Source: Morinoia aosen
Taxonomy: Eukaryota > Arthropoda > Malacostraca > Amphipoda > Talitridae
Length of the DNA: 64,000 bases
Assembly (NCBI GenBank): GCA_030386875.1
Contig: CM059569.1
Location: 40,835,842-40,899,841 of the forward strand
Direction of reading: 5' to 3'
Below, one piece after another: positions 9,868 through 20,172 of this stretch. Position 1 is the first letter of the stretch; each line of letters opens with the position of its first letter. Under the pieces are notes generated by a model, which was given only the letters and a program-made list of their open reading frames with translations, searched no databases and had not been told where the DNA came from. The position numbers and the translations under genes were made by a program.

Positions 9868-11898
9868 GTCTCGCGCTTCACGCTCTGCACGCCGTGCTGT
9901 CTCGTGTCTCACACTCTGTACGCCGTGCTGTCTCGCGCCTCACACCCTGCACGCCGTGCTGTCTCGCGCCTCACACCCTGCACGCCGTGCTGTCTCGCGC
10001 CTCACACTCAGCACGCCGTGCTGTCTCGTGTCTCACACTCTGCTCGCTGTGCTGTCTCGCGCCTCACACCCTGCACGCTGTGCTGTCTCGCGCCTCACAC
10101 TCAGCACGCCGTGCTGTCTCGTGTCTCACACTCTGTACGCCGTGCTGTCTCGCGCCTCATACCCTGCACGCCGTGCTGTCTCGCGCCTCACACTCAGCAC
10201 GCCGTGCTGTCTCGTGTCTCACACTCTGCTCGCTGTGCTGTCTCGCGCCTCACACCCTGCACGCTGTGCTGTCTCGCGCCTCACACTCAGCACGCCGTGC
10301 TGTCTCGTGTCTCACACTCTGCTCGCTGTGCTGTCTCGCGCCTCACACCCTGCACGCTGTGCTGTCTCGCGCCTCACACTCAGCACGCCGTGCTGTCTCG
10401 GGCCTCACACCCTGCACGCCGTGCTGTCTCGCGCCTCACCCTCTGCTCGCTGTGCTGTCTCGCGCCTCACACCCTGCACGCTGTGCTGTCTCGCGCCTCA
10501 CACTCAGCACGCCGTGCTGTCTCGGGCCTCACACCCTGCACGCTGTGCTGTCTCGCGCCTCACACCCTGCACGCTGTGCTGTCTCGCGCCTCACACCCTG
10601 CACGCCGTGCTGTCTCGCGCCTCACACCCTGCACGCCGTGCTGTCTCGCGCCTCACACCCTGCACGCCGTGCTGTCTCGTGTCTCACACCCTGCACGCCG
10701 TGCTGTCTCGCACCTCACACCTAGCACTCCGCGCTGTCTCGTGTCTCACACCCTGCACGCCGTGCTGTCTCGCGCTTCACGCTCTGCACGCCGTGCTGTC
10801 TCGTGTCTCACACCCTGCACGCCATGCTGTCTCGCGCCTCACACCCTGCACGCTGTGCTGTCTCGCGCCTCACACCCTGCACGCCGTGCTGTCTCGTGTC
10901 TCACACCCTGCACGCCGTGCTGTCTCGCACCTCACACCTAGCACTCCGTGCTGTCTCGTGTCTCACACCCTGCACGCCGTGCTGTCTCGTGTCTCACACC
11001 CTGCACGTCGTGCTGTCTCGCACCTCACACCCAGCACGCCGTGCTGTCTCGTGTCTCACACCCTGCTCGCCGTGCTGTCTCGTGTCTCACACCCTGCACG
11101 CCGTGCTGTCTCGCACCTCACACCCAGCACACCGTGCTGTCTCGTGTCTCACACCCTGCACGCCGTGCTGTCTCGCACCTCACACCTAGCACTCCGTGCT
11201 GTCTCGTGTCTCACACCCTGCACGCCGTGCTGTCTCGTGTCTCACACCCTGCACGCCGTGCTGTCTCGCACCTCACACCCAGCACGCCGTGCTGTCTCGT
11301 GTCTCACACCCTGCACGCCGTGCTGTCTCGCACCTCACACCCAGCTTGCCGTGCTGTCTCGTATCTCACACCCTGCACGCCGTGCTGTCTCGCACCTCAC
11401 ACCCAGCACGCCGTGCTGTCTCGTGTCTCACACCCTGCACGCCGTGCTGTCTCGCACCTCACACCCAGCACGCCGTGCTGTCTTGTGTCTCACACCCTGC
11501 ACGCCGTGCTGTCTCGCACCTCACACCCAGCACGCCGTGCTGTCTCGTGTCTCACACCCTGCACGCCGTGCTGTCTCGCACCTCACACCTAGCACTCCGT
11601 GCTGTCTCGTGTCTCACACCCAGCACGCCGTGCTGTCTCGTGTCTCACACCCTGCACGCCGTGCTGTCTCGCACCTCACACCTAGCACTCCGTGCTGTCT
11701 CGTGTCTCACACCCTGCACGCCGTGCTGTCTCGTGTCTCACACCCTGCACGCCGTGCTGTCTCGCACCTCACACCCAGCACGCCGTGCTGTCTCTTGTCT
11801 CACACCCTGCACGCCGTGCTGTCTCGCACCTCACACCCAGCACGCGGTGCTGTCTCGTGTCTCACACCCTGCATGCCGTGCTGTCTCGCTGTCCTGTA
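9868..11898. repeat. 31-bp minisatellite, about 65 copies
   Basis: The unit contains cgccgtgctgtctcg followed by a variable cgcctcacaccctgca-like half. Units stay in phase across the array (cacgcc at 9981, cacgcg at 11841, exactly 60 units apart). It is GC- and CpG-rich with cytosine enriched on the plus strand. All three plus frames remain open over hundreds of codons (for example 9863-11941, 692 codons). The unit has no stop and 31 is not divisible by 3, so each frame cycles through a 31-residue pattern. I regard these frames as artefacts. Higher-order organisation is described in the findings. Confidence 0.96.
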
Positions 11899-12849
11899 TC
11901 ACATCCCAACAACACCGGAGTCCAATTGCGGCTGCATTTGATGAACGGTCACTTATGGATCTTCAGTGCATAAATGGCAGGGCCTTAATGCCATACGCCT
12001 CTTCCCTCTCCTCAACTCTGCGATGGTCCAACTCGGACGCCGTCAGAATCCATAAGAAACTGAATTGAAGAGATCAGAATCCATCAAAAACATCTGTTCA
12101 GTTCATGTTTCAAATCTCAACTATTCATATTTCATAGCAGTCTTGAAGAGGGAAGCAATATGAAAGCGAGCATCATCGTGTTGAAGACGCTCGTACCAGT
12201 TGCCACGGTTGTTGAAGTACCGTCTTTTGAATCAACCTCGTCAGCGGAGTGACTTTATGAAGCTTCTTCATCTCCCCTAACATTCCCTTCAGTGCCTTTT
12301 GTCATGGACATTTCTTCTGGTTTTAATCGTGTCGAATTTTGTCCGTGTTAACACCTCCAAGCAGATCATCTTCTTGCACCGTTGTGGTTCACAATTGTCG
12401 TGGTTGCATCATTTCCACGGAGAAGCCATCCTTCCCGCAACTTCAGTTGACACACACAGCATTTCAAAGCCTCGGCCAACACGACAGAAAAATCCGGTCG
12501 CTACGAAGAACATGACTGATCTCCATAGAAACAAAGCAGCTGGTCTCTGCTCTACATCGCAGCATGTAAGCTGGCGCCTTAAGAAGTCTCTCCAGCAGCG
12601 TTCTGCAACAAAAGTGTTGTTGATTCGATTTTTTATGGAAGCTAAAGTTTCCGATGAGGTGCTTATATTTTTACGAGACACGAGCGAATTTTAGGACTGG
12701 CAAATATATGAGCGTATCCAATTCTGTGAAACTCAGGAATCCTAAATTACTCGCGAAGAGTGCAAATTAAACAGCATCAACATAATCTTCTTCAGCGCTT
12801 CCCTGTCAAACATTCATTCCAGAAAAATTTCCAGCTGAAGCAGGTGGAA
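11899..12849. other. Unique sequence, no convincing gene
   Basis: A 131-codon plus-strand frame (12299-12694) starts with a hydrophobic stretch (FLLVLIVSNFV) that could pass for a signal peptide, but it overlaps a 90-codon minus-strand frame (12409-12681). Neither contains a domain I recognise, so no gene is called. Confidence 0.4.
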
Positions 12850-13018
12850 TTAATACGAATGCAAAATGCCTAATCAAAATTTTGTCAATAGACCCTCATT
12901 CTAATATTAATACGAATATAAAATGCCCTATCAATATTTTATCAATAGACCCTCATTCCAATATCAATACGAATATAAAATGCCCAATCGATTTTTGTCA
13001 AAAGACCCTCATCCCAAT
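12850..13018. repeat. 57-bp tandem repeat, about 2.9 copies
   Basis: The motif aatacgaatataaaatgccc recurs with unit starts at about 12851, 12908 and 12965 (57 bp apart), followed in each unit by a variant of gaccctcattcc. The copies differ by scattered substitutions. Confidence 0.9.
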
Positions 13019-13213
13019 ACAACAACACATTATGATTAGAGGAGTGAACCTTTTTCCCTTACCTAACCTGCGCTTTTTCCTAAATTTACCATCCAATCTT
13101 CTACACTCTCGTTTTTCTGCATAATTTTTAACATTTATCATATAAACTTAGCGTACCGTGGTCCGTGAAAAATTCTTTAGAGGAGCTTTTCCTACGTAGA
13201 AAATATTTATTTC
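13019..13213. other. Short AT-rich spacer
   Basis: AT-rich sequence between two tandem arrays. No feature was recognised. Confidence 0.5.
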
Positions 13214-13516
13214 GTTAGTTTCGTGAAGACAACCGTGAGTTTCGTGAGTTTCGTGAAGACAACCGTGAGTTTCATGAGTTTCGTGAAGACAACCGTGAGT
13301 TTCGTGAGTTTCGTGAAGACAACCGTGAGTTTCATGAGTTTCGTGAAGACAACCGTGAGTTTCGTGAGTTTCGTGAAGACAACCGTGAGTTTCGTGAGTT
13401 TCGTGAAGACAACCGTGAGTTTCGTGAAGACAACCGTGAGTTTCGTGAAGACAACCGTGAGTTTCGTGAAGACAACCGTGAGTTTCGTGAAGACAACCGT
13501 GAGTTTCGTGAAGACA
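13214..13516. repeat. Composite 30-bp / 21-bp minisatellite
   Basis: Six 30-bp units begin with aaccgtgagt at 13231, 13261, 13291, 13321, 13351 and 13381. They are followed by five 21-bp units at 13411, 13432, 13453, 13474 and 13495. The 30-bp form equals the 21-bp form plus an internal 9-bp copy of cgtgagttt. Both lengths are multiples of three, so frames stay open on both strands (plus KTTVSF, minus LTVVFTK). I treat these as repeat artefacts. Confidence 0.95.
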
Positions 13517-14769
13517 AACCTGTTAGTACAACCCTCCAGCATTAGTTTTCCTTGGCACGGAACCGTTGTGTGGTTTATATTTTCCTGTACAAAAGTATCC
13601 AGCAAGTTACAGCTGGTTGTCTCTAAATTAAATTAATTAATCCCCCACCCATGTTCATTAGACGCCTTAATGTCTCTAAAATCATCCTATTGTTGCATTG
13701 TTGCTAGCGCAACAGCAGCTGTTGTAAGCTGTTAATTTTAGAAAGTTTAGCTACGGCAACGTTCGCCTCAATGTTCACAAGAGACCGGGAAGTTGAGGAC
13801 GTGGGGCTGTGAGAACCTCACACGATATAGTTATAAGCTCTCCCTTAGTTGTGCATCTTATAAATTTCAATAATGAAAGTAAAGAAACACAGTGTGATAT
13901 AAACTTTTACTTAAACTTATCTCTGACTTAGATATGAATTTTACAATGACTTTAATTAAAACTCCGCTATGTTACTAACAATAAGGATAGATGTTATCAG
14001 CCAAAATTACTGGTTTGCGCAAGTAAGAATTTCAAAAATGTAATATTTTTATTTTTATTCCCCAGTGTTGTAGCAAGTGTGTTCCTAAAAACATCGCGAC
14101 TCTTTTACATAATCCATGCCTTCAGCAACCAGTTGTGGTCTCGGTTCTGTGAACTCTTTGGTGCAGAAGTCCATCAGAACTCAAATTTCTAGATTTACAA
14201 TATGAACAATTTATTTACAACAAGCAATACAGTAGCAGATTGTTCCTGAACAACTCTCGCATTAGCGGATTTCATAGTTACAAAATGAAATGGGTAACTC
14301 TTACATGCAAGTGACTAGAACACCCCACAATTCTCATTTAGAAAATTTCAAAGAGTTTCAAACTAAAATAGTTTATTCATTTTTCTAGTTATTACAAATT
14401 AAAATATAGGTTATTCCTTCCAACAAGTGACTGCACGGAACTACCCCAGCAGCTGTGAACTCGCAGCCCTCAGCCCCATGCGCGGCTTTGCGCTGCAGCT
14501 TCAATTGTCTCAAAAGTCGGCGCTCGCGCCCACGATGAGAATATATGAGCGTCGCTATTGAATTATGGCGACATGGACTCGGGGCGCGCCCTGCGGGGTG
14601 CCCGCTGTACCTCAACCCCCTGTCCTCTCACCCCCCTCCCCCACTTCATATGAAATAAGCGAAGTTGCCGCTCTCACCGCAACCTGGGGTCTTCCTGCAA
14701 TCTTTCCCAGAAGCCACGGAACACAATATATTTCGCCAGTAATATTGAAATCGTCCTCTGCCAACGAAT
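13517..14769. other. Mostly AT-rich sequence with a GC-rich patch at about 14,440-14,640
   Basis: No gene is recognised. Positions 14440-14640 are distinctly GC- and CpG-rich (for example ggggcgcgccctgcggggtg). They carry a minus frame (14385-14615, 76 codons) and a plus frame (14565-14786, 73 codons) without known domains. A CpG-island-like promoter or a non-coding first exon is possible but unproven. Positions about 14205-14250 resemble about 3285-3330. Confidence 0.4.
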
Positions 14770-14897
14770 ACAGTGTTAGTGATTGATTCTGGGCATAATA
14801 ATACTGAAAATATCAAATATCATGAAATGTTAGTGATTGATCCTAGATAGGGAATATTGGAAATTCAAAATATCATTGAATATTAGTGATTGATAGA
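14770..14897. repeat. Degenerate ~54-bp tandem repeat
   Basis: The motif (g/a)ttagtgattgat recurs at 14775, 14829 and 14882, with intervening sequence sharing aatat and gaaatatcaa-like words. About 2.3 diverged copies are present. Confidence 0.7.
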
Positions 14898-15966
14898 GGT
14901 ATGGACGAAAAGAATTATAGGTAAATGAACGTAACGCAGTGCAACTACCAGTTTTTTGTAATTTAATAAATGTATTATAACTATCAATCAAAGCTTTAGT
15001 TTACTCAAATTTATGCCTGAAAAGAAAATGTTTCCCGTCAAATAAGTTTGGACATCACCTACCTCAAACAACTCACACAGTTCGCATAACGCCATCAACT
15101 CACACCTGTGTGGAAGGCAGTAGCAACAGCCACACAATCTTTACGAAGCTGTGGCTCAAATTGATTCTGTAATTTCTCTTACAAGTTCAAGCAATGCAGT
15201 CTTACTTTAAAAATGAAGAGATATGCAGGAGAAAAGCCCAGAAATACACCAGTTTGCGCTTACTTTGGTCTACTGCGTCTGTCCGTTTAACAGGTAATGA
15301 CAGCTTCGTAACAACCTCAAGCTCGCTTATTTTGCCAGTTTCTCGAAGTGAAGGTAATTATTGTGGCTGACGAGATGGACAGCGACGCGTCCTCAAGTGC
15401 CAACATCGATGTCACTCCAGCACTCAACCTGCCAAGCTGAAGACCGATGTTCAGCCATAGGCTTTCAATCTTGTTCACAGTCAATGATCGCAGCACAACT
15501 ATTCTCCTTAAGCCTTTGTCTGATGCCGGCCACGCCGATTTCGATTAAACTACGGTCCTCTTCAATATTATTTATTGCATATTCATCAGTCTAGGTGCTT
15601 CTAACAATGGGCTTATTCACTTCTATGTCAAGGCCTTCCAAATTTTGACCCTCAGTGAATTTACCTGCGCTCGAAATAACAAAAATTTAAGATCATTGCA
15701 GCATGCGATGCATGTGTGCTCAAATAATTCGAATGGGGACGTTCAAAATTGAATGCTGATTGTCTTCAACCTCTGAATTTTTTTCCAAAATTCATCGTTA
15801 AGTTAGTACATAACTGATGAATTAAATAGAAGCAGGAGATGTCCTGGAAGCGTTGATTACATGAAGTTACCGCCGCATCAACAGGACTTGAAGCACCCCG
15901 CAATCTATGTAAATAATTTTCAATGGTTTTCTTTACGTTCTCGCTGTACAAAAGCAGTCCATTGAT
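14898..15966. other. Non-coding sequence, no gene recognised
   Basis: AT-rich sequence. Frames at 15361-15594 (plus, 77 codons) and 15766-15951 (minus, 61 codons) show no known domain. Confidence 0.45.
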
Positions 15967-16035
15967 TTCTCAAATTTCAAAATTAATATTTACCCATGTG
16001 AGTGTCATTCAAACACTAATTCAATAAACAAAATT
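15967..16035. repeat. Dispersed repeat, copy 1
   Basis: This ~65-bp segment, with atttcaaaatt and gtgagtgtcatt followed by acactaattcaataaacaaa, is matched in direct orientation at 16557-16625 (gtgagtatcatt followed by acactaattcgataaacaaa). The two copies are about 590 bp apart. Confidence 0.75.
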
Positions 16036-16454
16036 GTAGTGGGCAATATTCTTGAGACTGACGTGATAGGTTAAGTGAGCCATAGAAATTAGGTTCGATT
16101 GCACGGAAACAGATCCTACTATCTTGTCCTCCCGCGCCACGTCGGAGCGCCCTTCAGAGGTGCGTATGATGCTTTAAACTTGAACACGAGTAGGTCACGG
16201 AATAGGAAAATGTCATGTGATTTGTTCTTATTGTGTAACAGCATAGTCTTACTTGTGGTTTTTGTTTGTTGTAGGTTGCGTGAGGGGACTGTTGCCGATG
16301 TTCTCTCTCCCTGTCTCTAGTATATACATGTTAATGATAGTATTACACTGAAATCGTCTCGCCCGTTACCTCAGATAATTTTGGATGTTCAATAAATTAG
16401 TTATAGATTACCTTTCTTTGGTCCTTGGGAGACTGGCGGGTGAAAGCGACTTTA
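16036..16454. other. Non-coding sequence, no gene recognised
   Basis: A 73-codon plus-strand frame (16099-16320) ends in a pyrimidine-rich run followed by tag. It has no known domain. Confidence 0.4.
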
Positions 16455-16473
16455 AACGAGATCAGATCTCGTT
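16455..16473. other. 19-bp perfect inverted repeat
   Basis: The arms AACGAGATC and GATCTCGTT are exact reverse complements separated by one base. Such a site could bind a dimeric protein or form a small hairpin, but no neighbouring gene supports a role. Confidence 0.6.
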
Positions 16474-16503
16474 ACAAAAATATTATCACAAGAATATTAG
16501 CCA

Positions 16504-16700
16504 GATTCTGCATTAAGCTTACGATCTTCGTATTCATACTACACAGCTGACCATTTTCAGAATTTCAAAATTCCTATTTAACCACGTGAGTATCATTAAT
16601 ACACTAATTCGATAAACAAAAAAAATCGTCGTACGAAAAATCGCGCTATTCTGCATCAAGCATATCTTATTTATTCTAAACAGCTGAATTTCTAGAATAC
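16504..16700. repeat. Diverged ~146-bp direct duplication including dispersed repeat copy 2
   Basis: The phrase attctgcat(t/c)aagc occurs at 16504 and about 16650, followed in both cases by an acagctga motif and a gaat end. The interval contains the second copy (16557-16625) of the repeat at 15967-16035. Confidence 0.6.
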
Positions 16701-17207
16701 TTGGAAGAAAACGTGATATATATACATTTCTTCCCAGATTCTTTTGTTCCTGTTCCATGGCAGCAGAATGCGATCCAATAGGCCTTCTCCTGCTGACTTA
16801 AATTACCAACCTCAAGAGATTTATTTATTCCATATTTGCTGGATTTAAATTTTTATAACATAAAATGCTCAAGTTTGAATTAGGCAGGAAATGGATCTTC
16901 TTAAATGGCCTCTAAAATTCGGACACTCAATCTTGCGAGCTGTTCAACTCATTCGTAAATCAATATTTTTCCAGATTTCTTAGCCGAGTTTGAACGAAAA
17001 GTCTATCCAAAAAAAATCAGAAAGAAGTTGTTCTGCAGTAGTAACAAAGTGCTCGTTGCTTTCCGCTACATTTAGCTCGTCTTCGTGGATGTTCTTTCAG
17101 TTTAGCTCCTCCATCTTCATTTCCTGGAATGTCTGTGCAGCGAGCCTCATTTTTGTGCCGGTTCTGGCCGGCCTCTGAGCGGCGCTGGCAGGAAGGAAGC
17201 AGCAAGT
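16701..17207. other. Non-coding sequence, no gene recognised
   Basis: Short frames on both strands at about 16,990-17,205 show no known domain. No other structure was seen. Confidence 0.45.
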
Positions 17208-17600
17208 CCAGCCACGGTTCAGCTTCATCATTAGAATGACTGCATAAGCTAATTATATCTCCTAATTATATAAATCGTTTTATAATGATGTTGAACCACC
17301 AACATCATCATTAGAATGACTGCATAAGCTAATTATATCTTCTAATTATATAAATCGTCTTTTAATGATGTGGAACCACCGTTCAACATCATCATTAGAA
17401 TGACTGCGTAAGCTAATTATACTTTGAAAATACACAGAACCATGGTTCAACTTCATCGTCAGAATGAATTACAATGACTGCATAAGCTAATTACAATTTG
17501 CTCAGCTTAGCAAATGCACAAAGCCACGATTCAACTTCATTTTTAGAATGAATTAGAATGATTACATAAGCTAATTATATTTTTCTCAGCCTTGCAAATA
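17208..17600. repeat. 80-84-bp tandem repeat, five copies
   Basis: Units contain agaatgactgcataagctaa, starting near 17233, 17313 and 17397 (with cataagct changed to cgtaagct in the third). Two more diverged copies lie at about 17471 and 17550. Each unit also carries a ttcaacttcatc-like lead. The first two copies are the most alike. Confidence 0.92.
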
Positions 17601-18140
17601 AATCAAAATATTCATCACCTCCATAGGATCATGGATATCCTTTAGCGATATATATACTCATCACTATATGGCGGCAAATGCTGGTGTTCCGATAGCGAAC
17701 AAGTAATTTCAAGACATTCATTGCTCATTTACGATTATCAGTCATAGACAATGCATTTGGTAACAGAAAATACCTTATCCCTTTACTGCCCAACTGGACT
17801 ATTTCGTCCTCTTTCAAAATTAACAATAATATATCGTATTTCTTATTCAATTTGTTCACTAATGTGTCCTTTGAACTTCACTGCCGAGTGGCAGTTCCTT
17901 CCCCATCTTGATAACAGTGACTACCTAATGCCAGTGTCGGTTTAGTGATAGTGGTTGTGATAACGGTAATATGAGTATAAAAATGTGGGCGTTAAAGGGT
18001 TATTTTAAAAATCTTAAAATCGAAGCTCTATGAAATACAACATTGAACAAAGATCCGCAGTGCAAATTTTGTAGAACAATCACCCGAACATTTAACTCCA
18101 AGCTATTAAAACTACCAACCGGCTTATATGTATTCCAATG
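17601..18140. other. Non-coding sequence, no gene recognised
   Basis: AT-rich sequence. A 64-codon plus-strand frame (17751-17945) has no known domain. Confidence 0.45.
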
Positions 18141-18374
18141 ATCTAGGCCAGGGGTCTCAAACTTTCCAGTGTAATGGCCACATTATATATTTCCCACATT
18201 CATGTGTGCGGAAGGAATAAAGAATAAAAAAATAAACCGGTGCCAGTATTTAATTTCCTCAAATAATATTTTTCCAAGGCCACCACACAGCGATTTATTT
18301 GGCGGGCCGGATGAAATTATGCGGCGAGCCGGATGTGGCCCGCGGGCCATAGTTTAGAGGCTCCTGATCTAGAC
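18141..18374 (+). mobile_element. hAT-family MITE with 8-bp target-site duplication
   Basis: The element spans 18149-18366 (218 bp). Its left end is CAGGGGTCTCAAACT. Its right end, read on the complement, is CAGGAGCCTCTAAACT, so the terminal inverted repeats are imperfect but clear. It is flanked by atctaggc (18141-18148) and atctagac (18367-18374), an 8-bp target duplication with one mismatch, as expected for hAT transposition. The internal right side carries the ggcccgcgggcc motif seen in many hAT-derived MITEs. There is no transposase frame, so it is non-autonomous and needs a transposase supplied from elsewhere. The mismatches in the target duplication and ends suggest an old insertion. 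Confidence 0.87.
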
Positions 18375-18540
18375 GTAAAACTTTCATGTTGCGAAAAATG
18401 AAGCATTCTACTCAGTGTTGAAGGAACCACGCACGATTTTCCCTCTACAATAGGATCGGCGTGACTCGTAAAACCTCGTCAGGAGACTCGAATTTTTACT
18501 TTCCTCATTGGTGAGATAAATGCTGCAACGCTCGCTAACA

Positions 18541-19688
18541 TCACCTAGTGCTAGTCACCAGCACACACACACGCTGCGTGTAGTGCTAGTCACCAGCACA
18601 CACACGCTGCGTATAGTGCTAGGTCACCAGCACACACACGCTGCGTGTAGTGCTAGTCAGCAGCACACACACGCTGCTTGGAGTGCTAGTCACCAGCACA
18701 TACACGCTGCGTGTAGTGCTAGTCACCAGCACACACACGCTGCGTGTAGTGCTAGTCACCAGCACACACACGCTGCTTGTAGTGCTAGTCACCAGCACAC
18801 ACACGCTGCGTGTAGTGCTAGTCACCAGCACACACACGCTGCGTGTAGTGCTAGTCACCAGCACACACACGCTGCTTGTAGTGCTAGTCAGCAGCACACA
18901 CACGCTGCGTGTAGTGCTAGTCACCAGCACACACACGCTGCGTGTAGTGCTAGTCACCAGCACACACACGCTGCGAGTAGTGCTAGTCACCAGCACATAC
19001 ACGCTGCGTGTAGTGCTAGTCACCAGCACACACACGCTGCGTGTAGTACTAGTCACCAGCACATACACGCTGCGTGTAGTGCTAGTCACCAGCACATACA
19101 CGCTGCGTGTAGTGCTATTCACCAGCACATACACGCTGGGTGTAGTGCTAGTCACCAGCACACACACGCTGCGTGTAGTGCTAGTCACCAGCACATACAC
19201 GCTGCGTGTAGTGCTAGTCACCAGCACACACACGCTGCGTGTAGTGCTAGTCACCAGCACATACACGCTGCGTGTAGTGCTAGTCACCAGCACACACACG
19301 CTGCGTGTAGTGCTAGTCACCAGCACATACACGCTGCGTGTAGTGCTAGTCACCAGCACACACACGCTGCGTGTAGTGCTAGTCACCAGCACATACACGC
19401 TGCGTGTAGTGCTAGTCACCAGCACACACACGCTGCGTGTAGTGCTAGTCACCAGCACACACACGCTGCGTGTAGTACTAGTCACCAGCACATACATGCT
19501 GCGTGTAGTGCTAGTCACCAGCACATACACGCTGCGTGTAGTGCTAGTCACCAGCACATACACGCTGGGTGTAGTGCTAGTCACCAGCACATACACGCTG
19601 CGAGTCGTGCTAGTCACCAGCACATACACGCTGTGAGTAGTGCTAGTCACCAGCACATACACGCTGCGAGTAGTGCTCGTCACCAGTA
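18541..19688. repeat. 33-bp minisatellite, about 34 copies
   Basis: The unit contains caccagcacacacacgctgc followed by a gtgtagtgctagt-like half. The main polymorphism is cacacacacg versus cacatacacg. Another is gcgtgtag versus gcttgtag or gcgagtag. A single inserted g near 18622 shifts register once. Because 33 is a multiple of 3 and the unit has no stop in several frames, long frames exist on both strands (18520-19689 plus, 389 codons; 18619-19704 minus, 361 codons). I treat them as artefacts of the repeat. Confidence 0.96.
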
Positions 19689-19915
19689 AGCAATGGTCGC
19701 ACACAGTTTCCCGTGCTTTACTACAAAATCTGGAATGTCAAATAGCATGAAGTTCTAAAAAACAGCATCAAATCATTTGAAAACTCTTTACATATTACTT
19801 GATAACTGAATTAAGGGATATGATATGTTGGCAAATTCTTTTTTGTCAATGAACTTGCCCTTTTGTACAGTTTGAGTTCATTAACTCCTCTTTTTCCAAG
19901 CTTCAAGTTCTTCCT
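19689..19915. other. AT-rich spacer
   Basis: Unique AT-rich sequence between two tandem arrays. No feature was recognised. Confidence 0.5.
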
Positions 19916-20172
19916 GTTCGTGAACATAAATATATTGATGTTCTTACATAAAGTGCGAGTTCATAAACATGAATATAGTAATGTTCTAGCATAAAGTACG
20001 TGTTCATTAACATGAATACATTGATGTTCTAACATAAAGTGCGTGTTCATAAACATGAATATACGGATCTTCTTACATAAAGTACGTGTTCATAAACATG
20101 AAAATACTGATGTTCTAGCATAAAGTGCGTGTTCATGACATGAATATAGTGATATTCTAACATAAAGTTCAT
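19916..20172. repeat. 43-bp tandem repeat, six copies
   Basis: Units starting gttcataaacatgaatat begin at 19916, 19959, 20002, 20045, 20088 and 20131, exactly 43 bp apart. Each contains gatgttcta-like and cataaagtgcgt-like words. Copies differ by scattered substitutions and one missing base in the last. Confidence 0.94.

Noticed and set aside
9863..11941. 692-codon frame and overlapping frames in the 31-bp array
   Set aside because: All three plus registers are open because the unit lacks stops. Each merely cycles through the same 31-residue pattern.
12299..12694. 131-codon frame with a signal-peptide-like start
   Set aside because: There is no recognisable domain, an overlapping antisense frame of similar quality exists, and there is no splice or promoter context.
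13690..13735. Near-palindromic gttgc/gcaac and cagcag/ctgttg words as a hairpin RNA
   Set aside because: The arms are short and interrupted, and no stable extended stem could be traced by eye.
18520..19704. 389- and 361-codon frames on opposite strands of the 33-bp array
   Set aside because: Both strands are open at once over the same repeats, as expected from a stop-free unit of length divisible by three.
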